NCBI GenBank assembly: GCA_000949895.1
Contig: JWIT01000007.1
Coordinates: 248,001-312,000, forward strand
DNA: 64,000 nt
Source: Agrobacterium arsenijevicii
Lineage (GTDB): Bacteria > Pseudomonadota > Alphaproteobacteria > Rhizobiales > Rhizobiaceae
Direction of reading: 5' to 3'
This document shows positions 17,539 to 25,285 of the stretch, one piece after another (the stretch's first letter is position 1; every line of letters begins with the position of its first letter). The position numbers were made by a program, and so were the translations under genes. The notes beneath the pieces were generated by a model that was not told the DNA's origin, ran no database searches, and saw nothing but the letters and a program-made list of their open reading frames with translations.

Positions 17539-18264
17539 TCATGCGAGTTCGGGCTGTCGTGCGGTGCGGCGTGCCGTATCGAACAGGTCCGGGCGGTCGA
17601 TGTTGACGTAGTCTACTCCGGCCAATGCGATCTCATTATGAAGGTCGGCGTCATCGCCACCATAATAAACCATGACTTCCAGACCGGCCTTACGGCATGC
17701 CGCGACAAGTCCGGGCTTGCGCATCTGCGCCGGTGTGATCTCGATGATCGAGGCATGGTGAACGGCCGCCGCCAGCGAAGGCGACTTAGCGATGTCGAGC
17801 GTCATCATCTTGCGGAACTCCGGCGCTGCAGCCTGCAAACCCCGGCGCATTTCTTCGGAGAAAGAGAAGAAGAAGGTATCGCGTACCATTCCAAGGCTGC
17901 GCACCAGCGCTGCCACCTTGACCGGATCGCAATATTTCAGCTCGACATAGACGCCGCAGCGGCCCCGCAAATGGCTGAGATAGGCATCAAGCCGCGGTAC
18001 AGTCGCACCCTTGAAGCTTTCACCGAACCAGCTGCCGGCGTCCAGCGCGTCGATCTCGCTCGACAGGGCGTGGCCGATTGGGCCGGTGCCATTGGTGGTG
18101 CGGTCCAGCGTTTCGTCGTGAAAGACATAAAGCACGCCATCCGCGCTCTCGCGCACATCAAGCTCAATGTAATCCGCCCCTTGCCTCAAGGCGAGCTCGG
18201 CGGCGGCAAAGGTGTTTTCGGGTGCAAAATGGTTGGCGCCGCGATGGGAGACGATTTTAGGCAT
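17539..18264 (-). CDS. Glycerophosphodiester phosphodiesterase (UgpQ/GDPD family)
   Basis: 241 residues. The N-terminal SHRGANHFAPENT has the His-Arg-Gly and PENT motif of the GDPD family, ELDVRESADGVLYVFHDETLDRTTNG supplies the catalytic Glu/Asp and second His, and YVELKY the next metal ligand. It has no signal peptide, so it is cytosolic, like UgpQ, and would hydrolyse an imported glycerophosphodiester to glycerol-3-phosphate and an alcohol. It lies 11 bases behind the ATPase gene, which ties it to the transporter. Family assignment is firm; the substrate alcohol is unknown. Confidence 0.93.
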   Translation of the reverse strand: MPKIVSHRGANHFAPENTFAAAELALRQGADYIELDVRESADGVLYVFHDETLDRTTNGTGPIGHALSSEIDALDAGSWFGESFKGATVPRLDAYLSHLRGRCGVYVELKYCDPVKVAALVRSLGMVRDTFFFSFSEEMRRGLQAAAPEFRKMMTLDIAKSPSLAAAVHHASIIEITPAQMRKPGLVAACRKAGLEVMVYYGGDDADLHNEIALAGVDYVNIDRPDLFDTARRTARQPELA

Positions 18265-18275
18265 GGAAAGTCCTG

Positions 18276-19388
18276 TCAGTTTACGGGTTCCGGTTCACAC
18301 GCCGGAATAGTCGAATTGTGGGAGAGGTCGGCGTGCAGCCCGGCGATGCGGTTGCCGTTGGCATCGAACACGAGTGTCAGGCCGGATTTGCAGCTGATCC
18401 CGACACGATCGCCCCGCGCGTGGCGTATGGTCTCGCCATATTCCAGCGCATGGATCATGCCTGCGGGCGTACTGATCGTATAGAATACCTCGCGTCCCAT
18501 GGGCTCGACGGTGGTGACTTGCCCCTCAAGCCGCGTTTCGGATGATTTGACGAGGGCGATATCTTCCGGGCGAAGGCCAAAGGTGACTTCGCCGTCGCAA
18601 TGGGTATTGAGGTCGAGCAAGGCATCGCCAATCTGCAGCTGCCCGCCTTGCGCCCATCCCTTCAACAGGTTCATCGGCGGCGTGCCGATGAAACCGGCCA
18701 CGAACAGATTGTCGGGCCGGCGATAAAGATCGTCGGGCGTACCGATCTGGGCAATGGCGCCGTTGTTCATGCAGATGATCCTGTCCGCCATGGTGATCGC
18801 CTCGATCTGGTCATGGGTGACGATCAGCGTGGTGATTTTCAGTCGCTTCTGCAGGCTTTTCAGCTCGGCGCGCATGGTGATGCGCAGCGTCGCATCGAGG
18901 TTGGAAAGCGGCTCGTCGAGAAGCAGGATATTCGGTTCTTTAACCAGCGCCCGGGCAAGCGCGACACGCTGCTGCTGGCCGCCGGAAAGCTGCGAGGGAC
19001 GTCGGTCGAGCAGCGCGCTGATCTGCACAAGGCTCGCCGCCTCCTCCACCCGCCGCGCCGCTTCCTCACGCGAAACGTTCTTGAAACGCAGCGGAAAGGC
19101 AATGTTCTGCCGCACCGTCAGGTTGGGATAAAGCGCATAGGACTGGAAGACGATGCCGACATTACGGTCGCGCGCGTCGATGCGGTTGACGTTGTGGCCG
19201 TCGAAAGAAATCTGGCCGGCGGTCGGCGCATAAAGCCCGGCGAGCAGGAACAGCGTGGTCGACTTTCCGCATCCCGAAGGGCCGAGAACGGCGACGAATT
19301 CGCCGTCTTCGATGGCGAGCGTCATCGGTTGCAGAACCCGGGTGTCGCCCCAGCTTTTGGTGACGTTGTCGAGGGTGATTCTGGCCAT
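18276..19388 (-). CDS. ABC transporter ATP-binding protein, UgpC/MalK type
   Basis: 370 residues. It has a complete ATPase domain: Walker A GPSGCGKST, Q-loop region FQSYALYP, signature LSGGQQQRVALARAL, Walker B ILLLDEPLSNLD and switch His in IVTHDQ. A C-terminal TOBE/OB domain (about 240-350, with GLRPEDIALV) is typical of sugar and glycerol-3-phosphate importers. It energises the two permeases encoded just upstream; the gap to the preceding permease gene is only five bases. Confidence 0.95.
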   Translation of the reverse strand: MARITLDNVTKSWGDTRVLQPMTLAIEDGEFVAVLGPSGCGKSTTLFLLAGLYAPTAGQISFDGHNVNRIDARDRNVGIVFQSYALYPNLTVRQNIAFPLRFKNVSREEAARRVEEAASLVQISALLDRRPSQLSGGQQQRVALARALVKEPNILLLDEPLSNLDATLRITMRAELKSLQKRLKITTLIVTHDQIEAITMADRIICMNNGAIAQIGTPDDLYRRPDNLFVAGFIGTPPMNLLKGWAQGGQLQIGDALLDLNTHCDGEVTFGLRPEDIALVKSSETRLEGQVTTVEPMGREVFYTISTPAGMIHALEYGETIRHARGDRVGISCKSGLTLVFDANGNRIAGLHADLSHNSTIPACEPEPVN

Positions 19389-19393
19389 GGCGA

Positions 19394-20476
19394 TTATCCT
19401 TTGATCCCGCCGAAACTCATCTGGGTGATGTATTTCTGCGTGAAGATGTAAATGATCAGCACAGGCAGCAGATAGATGATGCCGACGGCGGCGATCATGC
19501 CGTAATTCACGCCGACGCTGTCCTGGGCCACGAAGAAGAGATAAAGGCTCATCGTCATCTGGCTTTTCTCGATGAGCAGGGTCTGGACGAAGACATATTC
19601 TTCCCAGCCACGCAGAAAGGTGAAGGTGGCAACTGCGATGAGGCCGCTTCTCACCTGCGGCAGCACCACCATGCGGAAGGCCTGGAAACGCGTCGCGCCA
19701 TCGGTGACGGCGCTCATTTCGATGTCCCAGGGAACGTTGTCGAAGAAGCCCTTGAGAACGAAGATCGCAAACGGCAGCTCCAGCGCGCTCATGACCAGCA
19801 CGACGCCAAAGAGATTGTTGAGCAGGCCCATGTAATGCAGCTGTACGAAGATCGCGACGGTGAGTGCTAGTGCCGGAAAGGCATGCAGCAGCAAAAGCCC
19901 GCGCAGCACGTTTTCACGCCCGGCGAAGGTAAAGCGCGACAGCGCATAGGCAGCCGGCGTGGCGACAAGCGCGACAATCAGCGTCTGGGAAGCGGCAAAT
20001 AGCAGCGAATTGCGCATCGCCATCCAGATCGACGGCATCAGCGCCATGCGCGTGGTGCCGGTTTTCTCGATATCGCGGCTCCACAGGAAGCTGTAATTCT
20101 CGATGGTCAGATGCGGCAGCACCAGCACGAAAATGAGCGCTGCAACCACGGCACCGAACGCCAGCCACAACAGCGCCGGATTGCGCAGCCGTGTGGAAAG
20201 AAGCGCCACCGCAATCGCCCCGCCATAAGCAAGAGCGGCGATTGCACCGCTGCGCCACAACACAAGCCGGCTGAGATTGTCGTCGGAGGTGGTCAGCGAC
20301 TTCACCAGCAGCCACAGATAGGGCAGGAGAACGGGAACCGAAACCACCGTCAGGAACAAGAGAATGACGGGAAGAAAGCCGGCGCGATGGGCAAGGCTGC
20401 GCCTTTCAAGACGTGCCCAGTCCGACGGGACATCGAGAGCGGGCGTAGCCTGGCCATGAACATGGGCGAGTGTCAT
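19394..20476 (-). CDS. ABC transporter permease, MalG/UgpE type
   Basis: About 360 residues with six or more membrane helices. The start at 20476 is chosen because the ATG overlaps the preceding permease stop (TGATG) and gives MTLAHVHGQ. The EAA loop is seen as MSAVTDGATRFQAFRMVVLPQV, which contacts the ATPase. The protein is longer than a standard MalG (about 280) because of an N-terminal extension with additional hydrophobic helices before residue 120. It forms the channel with the next permease. Confidence 0.92.
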   Translation of the reverse strand: MTLAHVHGQATPALDVPSDWARLERRSLAHRAGFLPVILLFLTVVSVPVLLPYLWLLVKSLTTSDDNLSRLVLWRSGAIAALAYGGAIAVALLSTRLRNPALLWLAFGAVVAALIFVLVLPHLTIENYSFLWSRDIEKTGTTRMALMPSIWMAMRNSLLFAASQTLIVALVATPAAYALSRFTFAGRENVLRGLLLLHAFPALALTVAIFVQLHYMGLLNNLFGVVLVMSALELPFAIFVLKGFFDNVPWDIEMSAVTDGATRFQAFRMVVLPQVRSGLIAVATFTFLRGWEEYVFVQTLLIEKSQMTMSLYLFFVAQDSVGVNYGMIAAVGIIYLLPVLIIYIFTQKYITQMSFGGIKG

Positions 20477-21387
20477 CACAGCACCTCGATTTTGGCGGGA
20501 GCAAAGGTCGAGCGCATATTGCTGAGGCGCCACTGGACGAGGGTGACGGCGACGCCGATGGCCATCAGGCCGAGCGCAAGTGCCGCGCCATAGGCATAGG
20601 CACCGTTTTCGAAAGCGCGCCGGTAGATATAAAGCGCATAGGTCGTGCTGTCGTAGACCGGACCGCCGCCAGTGATCAGCAGAATATATTCATAGGTCGT
20701 CATCAGCGAGAGTGCCTGATAAAGCGTGATGAAACGGATCGGCGCAGACAGCGCCGGCGCGATGACATGGCGGAGCACGCCCCATTCGCTGGCGCCATCG
20801 ACGCGCGCCGCATTGGCCAGATGCGAGGGTATGGAGCGGATGGCCGATGTGAGAATGACCATGGCGAAGGATGCGCCGACGACACCGTTCGCCACCACCA
20901 CCAGAAACAGCGGAAAGTCGTTGCGCAGGTTCAAGGCAGGCACGCCGAGCGCACCGAGGAACTGGTTGAGCAGGCCGGAAGAGGTCGGATCGGCAATCCA
21001 GATCCACAAGACACCGTAAAGCACGGCCGGGCTCATGCGCGGCAAAAGCCAGAGGCCGCGAAAGAAGTTGCCGAGCCGGTCCGGTATCGCCGTCGTCGTG
21101 ACGGCCAGAAGCGCGCCTAGGCCGATATTGAAGAAAAACAGCGTTGCACCGACGTAGATGAATGTCGTCAAAAGCACGATCGGCAGGCGGACGTCACGCT
21201 GGACCATGCGCTGGAAATTCTCGACCGTGAATTTGCCGACCTTCAGGTTTGCGCCCATATCGGTAAAGGCGATCACCAGATTGACGACGATCGGGGCCAG
21301 AAAGAACAGGCCGAGCAGAGCAAGAGCCGGGGCCAGATAAAAGATCGGCCGGGCCGGGCGGCGCGCCCGAAGCTGGAATTGGGACAT
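20476..21387 (-). CDS. ABC transporter permease, MalF/UgpA type
   Basis: 303 residues from ATG 21387, with six predicted membrane helices and the EAA-type loop ANAARVDGASEWGVLRHVIAPAL near residue 205. The N-terminus ARPIFYLAPALALLGLFFLAP is typical of UgpA-like permeases. It partners the MalG-type permease whose start overlaps its stop. A strong hairpin lies between this gene and the binding-protein gene upstream and may reduce its expression relative to the binding protein. Confidence 0.93.
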   Translation of the reverse strand: MSQFQLRARRPARPIFYLAPALALLGLFFLAPIVVNLVIAFTDMGANLKVGKFTVENFQRMVQRDVRLPIVLLTTFIYVGATLFFFNIGLGALLAVTTTAIPDRLGNFFRGLWLLPRMSPAVLYGVLWIWIADPTSSGLLNQFLGALGVPALNLRNDFPLFLVVVANGVVGASFAMVILTSAIRSIPSHLANAARVDGASEWGVLRHVIAPALSAPIRFITLYQALSLMTTYEYILLITGGGPVYDSTTYALYIYRRAFENGAYAYGAALALGLMAIGVAVTLVQWRLSNMRSTFAPAKIEVL

Positions 21388-21415
21388 CAAGATATACCGG
21401 TAGGAACGCGGAAAA

Positions 21416-21438
21416 GCCGCCCGGCAAAGCCGGGCGGC
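21416..21438 (-). promoter_or_regulatory. Intercistronic hairpin between binding-protein and permease genes
   Basis: A perfect ten-base stem, GCCGCCCGGC with GCCGGGCGGC, around a three-base loop. It lies 16 bases downstream of the binding-protein stop and about 30 bases before the permease start. No T-run follows, so it is more likely an mRNA-stabilising or attenuating hairpin than a full terminator. Such elements let binding protein be made in excess over the membrane parts. Confidence 0.6.
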
Positions 21439-21454
21439 GTGGTTTCGGGCAAAC

Positions 21455-22828
21455 TCAGTTGCTTACGGTGTCGCGGATCTCGATTTCCGCGCCGAATTGC
21501 AGGTCAAGTTCGTCGGCGATGAAATCAACCGCCTGTGCGGCCGTCATCTTGCCGGTCTCAACCGCCTGCAGGCCGCTGAACAGCACCTTGTTATAGCTGC
21601 CGAACTTGGTGTGGTTAGGCACGAACTGCGCGTCCTTCATCATCGGCGAAGCGGCGGAAAGAACCCAGTTGTCGCGGTATTTCGGCATGGCCGTCTGGGC
21701 GTTGCTGATGGCCGTGTGATAGGAGGTCACGGCGTGCTCGTTGTTGAAATAGGGCAATGTCGCAAGCGCCACGAGATCGGCGGCAATGTCGGCATTCTTG
21801 CTCTTCGGATTGAGAGTGTAGAGCAGCGGATGCGACAGGTTGGCCGGTTTGCCACCCTTTACGGCCGCCGGAGCGGAAATCCAGCCGATCTTGTTGAAAT
21901 ATCCCTTGCCGTCAGTCGGCCAGGTTGCGCCGTTCTTTTCACCCACCTGCCAGGCAACCGCCCAGACGCCCTGATGGAAGATGAAGGCTTTTTCCTGCTT
22001 GAAGGCAGTCTGGATCGCCTCCCAGCTCATGGCTGTGTTGTCGACCGGGGTCACGCCTTCCTTGGCGTTGCGCTCGTACCAGCCGAGGGCTTTGGCCATT
22101 TCAGCCTTGGGGAACATCAGCTTGCCGGTCTTTTCGTCCATGAACTTCACGCCATAGGACTGGAACACCATCAGATAATCGATGCCGACATTCGGGCGGT
22201 GCAGCATGCCGTATTGCGCGGCCTTGCCATCAACCACTTCCTTCGACAGCGCCGTCAGATCGTCCAGCGTGAATTCGCCGGCATCGACCTTGGCCGGCAG
22301 ACCTTCGATGAAGGCTTCGTCCTTGCCGATCTTGCGCAGCATGTCCTTGTTGTAGAAGAACATGCGGATTTCCGCGTCCTGCGGAATGCCGTAAATCTTG
22401 CCGTCTGTCGCCTTGGCCGAGTCCCACAGAACCGGCAGGATATCACCGTAGACCCAGGGAGCGGCAGCAATCTTGTCTTCCATCGGCATCGCATAACCGT
22501 CCTGCGCGAACTGGCCGATCCACTCATGCGGCAGAACGTAGATATCCGGTCCTTGCCCCACCGAAAACGCCTTCAGCGTATCGAGTGCGAAGGAGTCCCA
22601 GCCCTGTACGGTGCTGTTGTTGATGTCGATGACGATGCGTTTGTCGACGCCTGCTGCCTTGAACTGCGCGTTCATGACGCCGGCGGCAGCTTCGATGTTG
22701 GTGACGCGGCCAGGCGCATTCTTGTCGGCGAGCGTCCAGAGCTTGATATTGATGTCTTCGGCAGAGGCGATGGCCGGCAAAAGCGTGCTGAGAGCGACCG
22801 TCGCCATCAAGGTGAGAGACTTGAACAT
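21455..22828 (-). CDS. ABC transporter substrate-binding protein, family 1
   Basis: About 457 residues. ATG 22828 is preferred because GGGA lies nine bases upstream; ATG 22837 is possible. The signal peptide FKSLTLMATVALSTLLPAIASA is clear, so the protein is periplasmic. The body has the family 1 layout (INIKLWTLADKNAPG at the start, YVLPHEWIGQFAQDGY, FIFHQGVWAVAW), related to sugar and glycerol-3-phosphate-binding proteins. It is the first gene of the operon and is divergent from a ROK regulator. The ligand is probably a sugar or glycerophospho-sugar, judged by the phosphodiesterase and isomerase in the operon. Confidence 0.92.
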   Translation of the reverse strand: MFKSLTLMATVALSTLLPAIASAEDINIKLWTLADKNAPGRVTNIEAAAGVMNAQFKAAGVDKRIVIDINNSTVQGWDSFALDTLKAFSVGQGPDIYVLPHEWIGQFAQDGYAMPMEDKIAAAPWVYGDILPVLWDSAKATDGKIYGIPQDAEIRMFFYNKDMLRKIGKDEAFIEGLPAKVDAGEFTLDDLTALSKEVVDGKAAQYGMLHRPNVGIDYLMVFQSYGVKFMDEKTGKLMFPKAEMAKALGWYERNAKEGVTPVDNTAMSWEAIQTAFKQEKAFIFHQGVWAVAWQVGEKNGATWPTDGKGYFNKIGWISAPAAVKGGKPANLSHPLLYTLNPKSKNADIAADLVALATLPYFNNEHAVTSYHTAISNAQTAMPKYRDNWVLSAASPMMKDAQFVPNHTKFGSYNKVLFSGLQAVETGKMTAAQAVDFIADELDLQFGAEIEIRDTVSN

Positions 22829-22856
22829 GTGATCCATTCCCGTTGAAACTGATTAT

Positions 22857-22877
22857 TTAATTAAGTTGCTTAATTAA
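22857..22877. promoter_or_regulatory. Perfect palindromic operator between ABC operon and ROK regulator
   Basis: TTAATTAAG, three bases, then its exact reverse complement CTTAATTAA. It is AT-rich, placed between the divergent binding-protein gene (start 22828) and the ROK regulator gene (start about 22923), and has the form of a ROK-family repressor site. It would overlap the promoter of either gene. Binding by the adjacent ROK protein is inferred. Confidence 0.75.
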
Positions 22878-22922
22878 CAGCTTCATGACATTTCCTTGGA
22901 TAAAGCTGGGGAGAGCGGAATT

Positions 22923-24062
22923 TTGACCGAGAGACGGAACGGCGGGCTGGCAGGCATTGGCGCAACACAGGGGGCGCTTCTGGGGTACATCAGGCGCAAG
23001 GGCTCGGCCTCACGCGTCGAGCTTGCCGAGTACTGCAGCATAACGCCGGCCGCCGTCAGCATGATGACACGCAATCTGCTCGAGCGCGGCATCATCGAGG
23101 AAGGCGCGCGCCGGCAGGAAGGCCGCGGCGCTCCCCATATCGACCTCACGCTCAAGAAAACCGTTGGTTACGCCCTTGGCGCGCACGCCAATCGCTATTC
23201 GGTGATGTTGACGCTGTTGAATTTCGGCGGGGAGATCGTCGGCGAATTGCAGATGCGCGGCTCCTATGATGCGTTTTCCGATGTCCAGCGGGCGCTTCAG
23301 GACGGATCCGAAGAACTGCTGACAAAAAACGCGATCGACAGAAGCGAGCTGATCGGCGCGGCGATAGCCATGCCGACCCGTTTTCGCAAGGAAGCCATGT
23401 CGCTCGATCTTGCCGAAGAGGTGATTTCCTGGGCGGGCTCGGACCTTTCCGCCATGCTGCGCGAGGCGCTGCGCTGCCCGGTCATCATCGAAAACGATGC
23501 CAATGCCGCCGCCATGGGCGAACTCACGCTCGGCAATGCCGGTGGACACGAAAACTTCGCCTACCTCTATCTATCCGAGGGGATCGGCGGCGGCATCATC
23601 ATCAGGAACGAACTTTATCGCGGTTATCTCGGCAACGCCGGCGAGATCGGCGCCTTGCGCGGCCGTGGTATTTCGCGCCCTTCCCACGAAGACCTGGCGG
23701 CATGGTGCCTCGCACATGTGGGAGAGATACCTTCAGGGCGCGCACCCGATGTCTGGACGGATTATCTGTCGCGCAATTCCGCCGTGTTTGACGCATGGCT
23801 TGAACGGGCAGGGCCTGAAGTCGCCCGCCTCGCCTTCGCCGTCAGCGCCATTTTGGCACCCACCGCCATCTTTGTTGGCGGCACTCTGCCGAGGATCGTG
23901 CGCGAGAGGCTGGCGGAATGGCTGGATTACGAACGCTCGGACCCGTTCAGCGGCGCAAAGGTGATACAGCCGAAAATCCTGCTGCCTGAAGTGGTTGCCA
24001 CAGACCCGGTCGCCTTCGGTGCGGCGGCGATGATCCTGCACGGCGTCGGCGAAGTGCGCTGA
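22923..24062 (+). CDS. ROK-family transcriptional regulator
   Basis: About 379 residues from TTG 22923, which has GGAG nine bases upstream; a TTG at 22896 lacks a binding site. The N-terminus (LGYIRRKGSASRVELAEY followed by TPAAVSMMTRNLLERG) is the winged helix of NagC/Mlc-like repressors, and the body is a ROK sugar-kinase fold with ENDANAAAMGELTLG and SEGIGGGIIIRNELYRG. The zinc motif CxCGxxGCxE usual in ROK regulators is missing; the corresponding stretch is RGRGISRPSHEDLAAWC. It probably represses the divergent ABC operon until the imported sugar binds. Confidence 0.88.
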   Translation: MTERRNGGLAGIGATQGALLGYIRRKGSASRVELAEYCSITPAAVSMMTRNLLERGIIEEGARRQEGRGAPHIDLTLKKTVGYALGAHANRYSVMLTLLNFGGEIVGELQMRGSYDAFSDVQRALQDGSEELLTKNAIDRSELIGAAIAMPTRFRKEAMSLDLAEEVISWAGSDLSAMLREALRCPVIIENDANAAAMGELTLGNAGGHENFAYLYLSEGIGGGIIIRNELYRGYLGNAGEIGALRGRGISRPSHEDLAAWCLAHVGEIPSGRAPDVWTDYLSRNSAVFDAWLERAGPEVARLAFAVSAILAPTAIFVGGTLPRIVRERLAEWLDYERSDPFSGAKVIQPKILLPEVVATDPVAFGAAAMILHGVGEVR

Positions 24063-24084
24063 AGACCGTGCCGCGGGAGAGGTC

Positions 24085-24408
24085 TCAACCGAGATTGTTC
24101 ACCATGAAATAGATCAGCCAGCAGTGCCCGATCACCAGCACGGCCCAGGCCCACTTCGCAAGTCTGATATCGACGTCGATAACCGTATTGCTGATTTCCC
24201 TCGTGCGGAAAGCATCTTCCCCCGCGTCGTTTTCCGGCAGACGAGACACGAAGGTCCTTCTGGAAACCGGTTCGCCCACGACATAAAGCCTGTCGTTCGG
24301 AACTGATGGACGCGGCGCATCGTCGGCGCTCCCCTCAAGGGAAAGCACGTCACCGTCCGAGGCACAACTCACCGCCAGAAGCTGCGATGATACCCGCCCG
24401 TTACGCAT
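24085..24408 (-). CDS. Small hypothetical protein with C-terminal membrane segment
   Basis: 107 residues from ATG 24408, which follows a GGAGGT ribosome binding site. The N-terminal 80 residues are polar, with no family I recognise; the last 25 (LAKWAWAVLVIGHCWLIYFMV) form a membrane helix, so it is probably tail-anchored in the inner membrane. It is convergent with the ROK regulator, whose stop lies 22 bases away. Confidence 0.55.
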   Translation of the reverse strand: MRNGRVSSQLLAVSCASDGDVLSLEGSADDAPRPSVPNDRLYVVGEPVSRRTFVSRLPENDAGEDAFRTREISNTVIDVDIRLAKWAWAVLVIGHCWLIYFMVNNLG

Positions 24409-24597
24409 GTTACCTCCATTGGGCATCACAAATCTTCCACACAATAAAAATGAAAATATTCAAAGATGCTTCCCGATAAACCTATGGCTTTACCGGGCAT
24501 GTTTACGGCACGCGCGCAGTACGCCGCGCCTGCCGTCCCCCGCCTTTCCGTGCGCTTTTGCGTTCCCCCTCGGAACGCATCGGTACCCTCCCGGCCA

Positions 24598-25089
24598 TTA
24601 ACGTGCCGGGCCTCCCGACAAATCGCTTCTGCCCACGTTAGGCTTGGCCTCCCGCTGGATCAGGAAGACGGATTTCTCCACCGGCAGCGGTTCGGCCGTC
24701 CGGTAGCGCTGGGACCGCTTCGAATATTCGAACCGGATCAGCCTGTCGTCGAATTTCCCTGCCAGAACGCGATAGCCGTTGACCACCTCGTCCAGTATTT
24801 CCAGCTCTTCTCCCCACAGCCAGCCACCGTAGGAAGTACCTTCGTTCGAACGCAGCACGATCTCGAAAAAATGCCCGCCCGCCGCCAATGGCATGCGAAA
24901 GATGATATCGAGATTGTCCTCGTCTTCGTCGTCGCATTTCTCCGCCGACAATCTGGCATGGGCGACCTTCGCATGCGCCAGCGCCGAAACCGGATAGAAC
25001 GGACGGCCCTTGAACCACATGAATTCGCTGACCGCATATCCGACATCGTCGGCACGCTGGTAAGGTTCGGTACGCGGCTCGAAGGCCAT
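24598..25089 (-). CDS. Hypothetical protein, possibly cytosolic
   Basis: About 163 residues from ATG 25089 (GGAAG lies four bases upstream). The protein has no signal peptide or membrane segment. It is rich in aromatic and acidic residues, with an acidic block EKCDDEDEDN near residue 52 and a beta-rich second half (GTSYGGWLWGEELEILDEVV). I do not recognise a family. It precedes, in opposite orientation, the regulator gene at 25286; the roughly 190 bases between them could hold both promoters. Confidence 0.6.
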   Translation of the reverse strand: MAFEPRTEPYQRADDVGYAVSEFMWFKGRPFYPVSALAHAKVAHARLSAEKCDDEDEDNLDIIFRMPLAAGGHFFEIVLRSNEGTSYGGWLWGEELEILDEVVNGYRVLAGKFDDRLIRFEYSKRSQRYRTAEPLPVEKSVFLIQREAKPNVGRSDLSGGPAR

Positions 25090-25285
25090 GTAGCTTCCGT
25101 TAAACGCTATCAATTTCGAAAATTCCCGATGCCTGCCTGATGCATGATTGCTGTTTTCCGCCCGTCATCCACGCTTCTGTTCACGACAATAGGCAAGCGG
25201 CGTCACACCAGCGTCAAATGGAACGCTATGATGACTTTCAATTTCCCGGACACGTTGTTAGATGGTGATTCATGAGGGAACAAAA

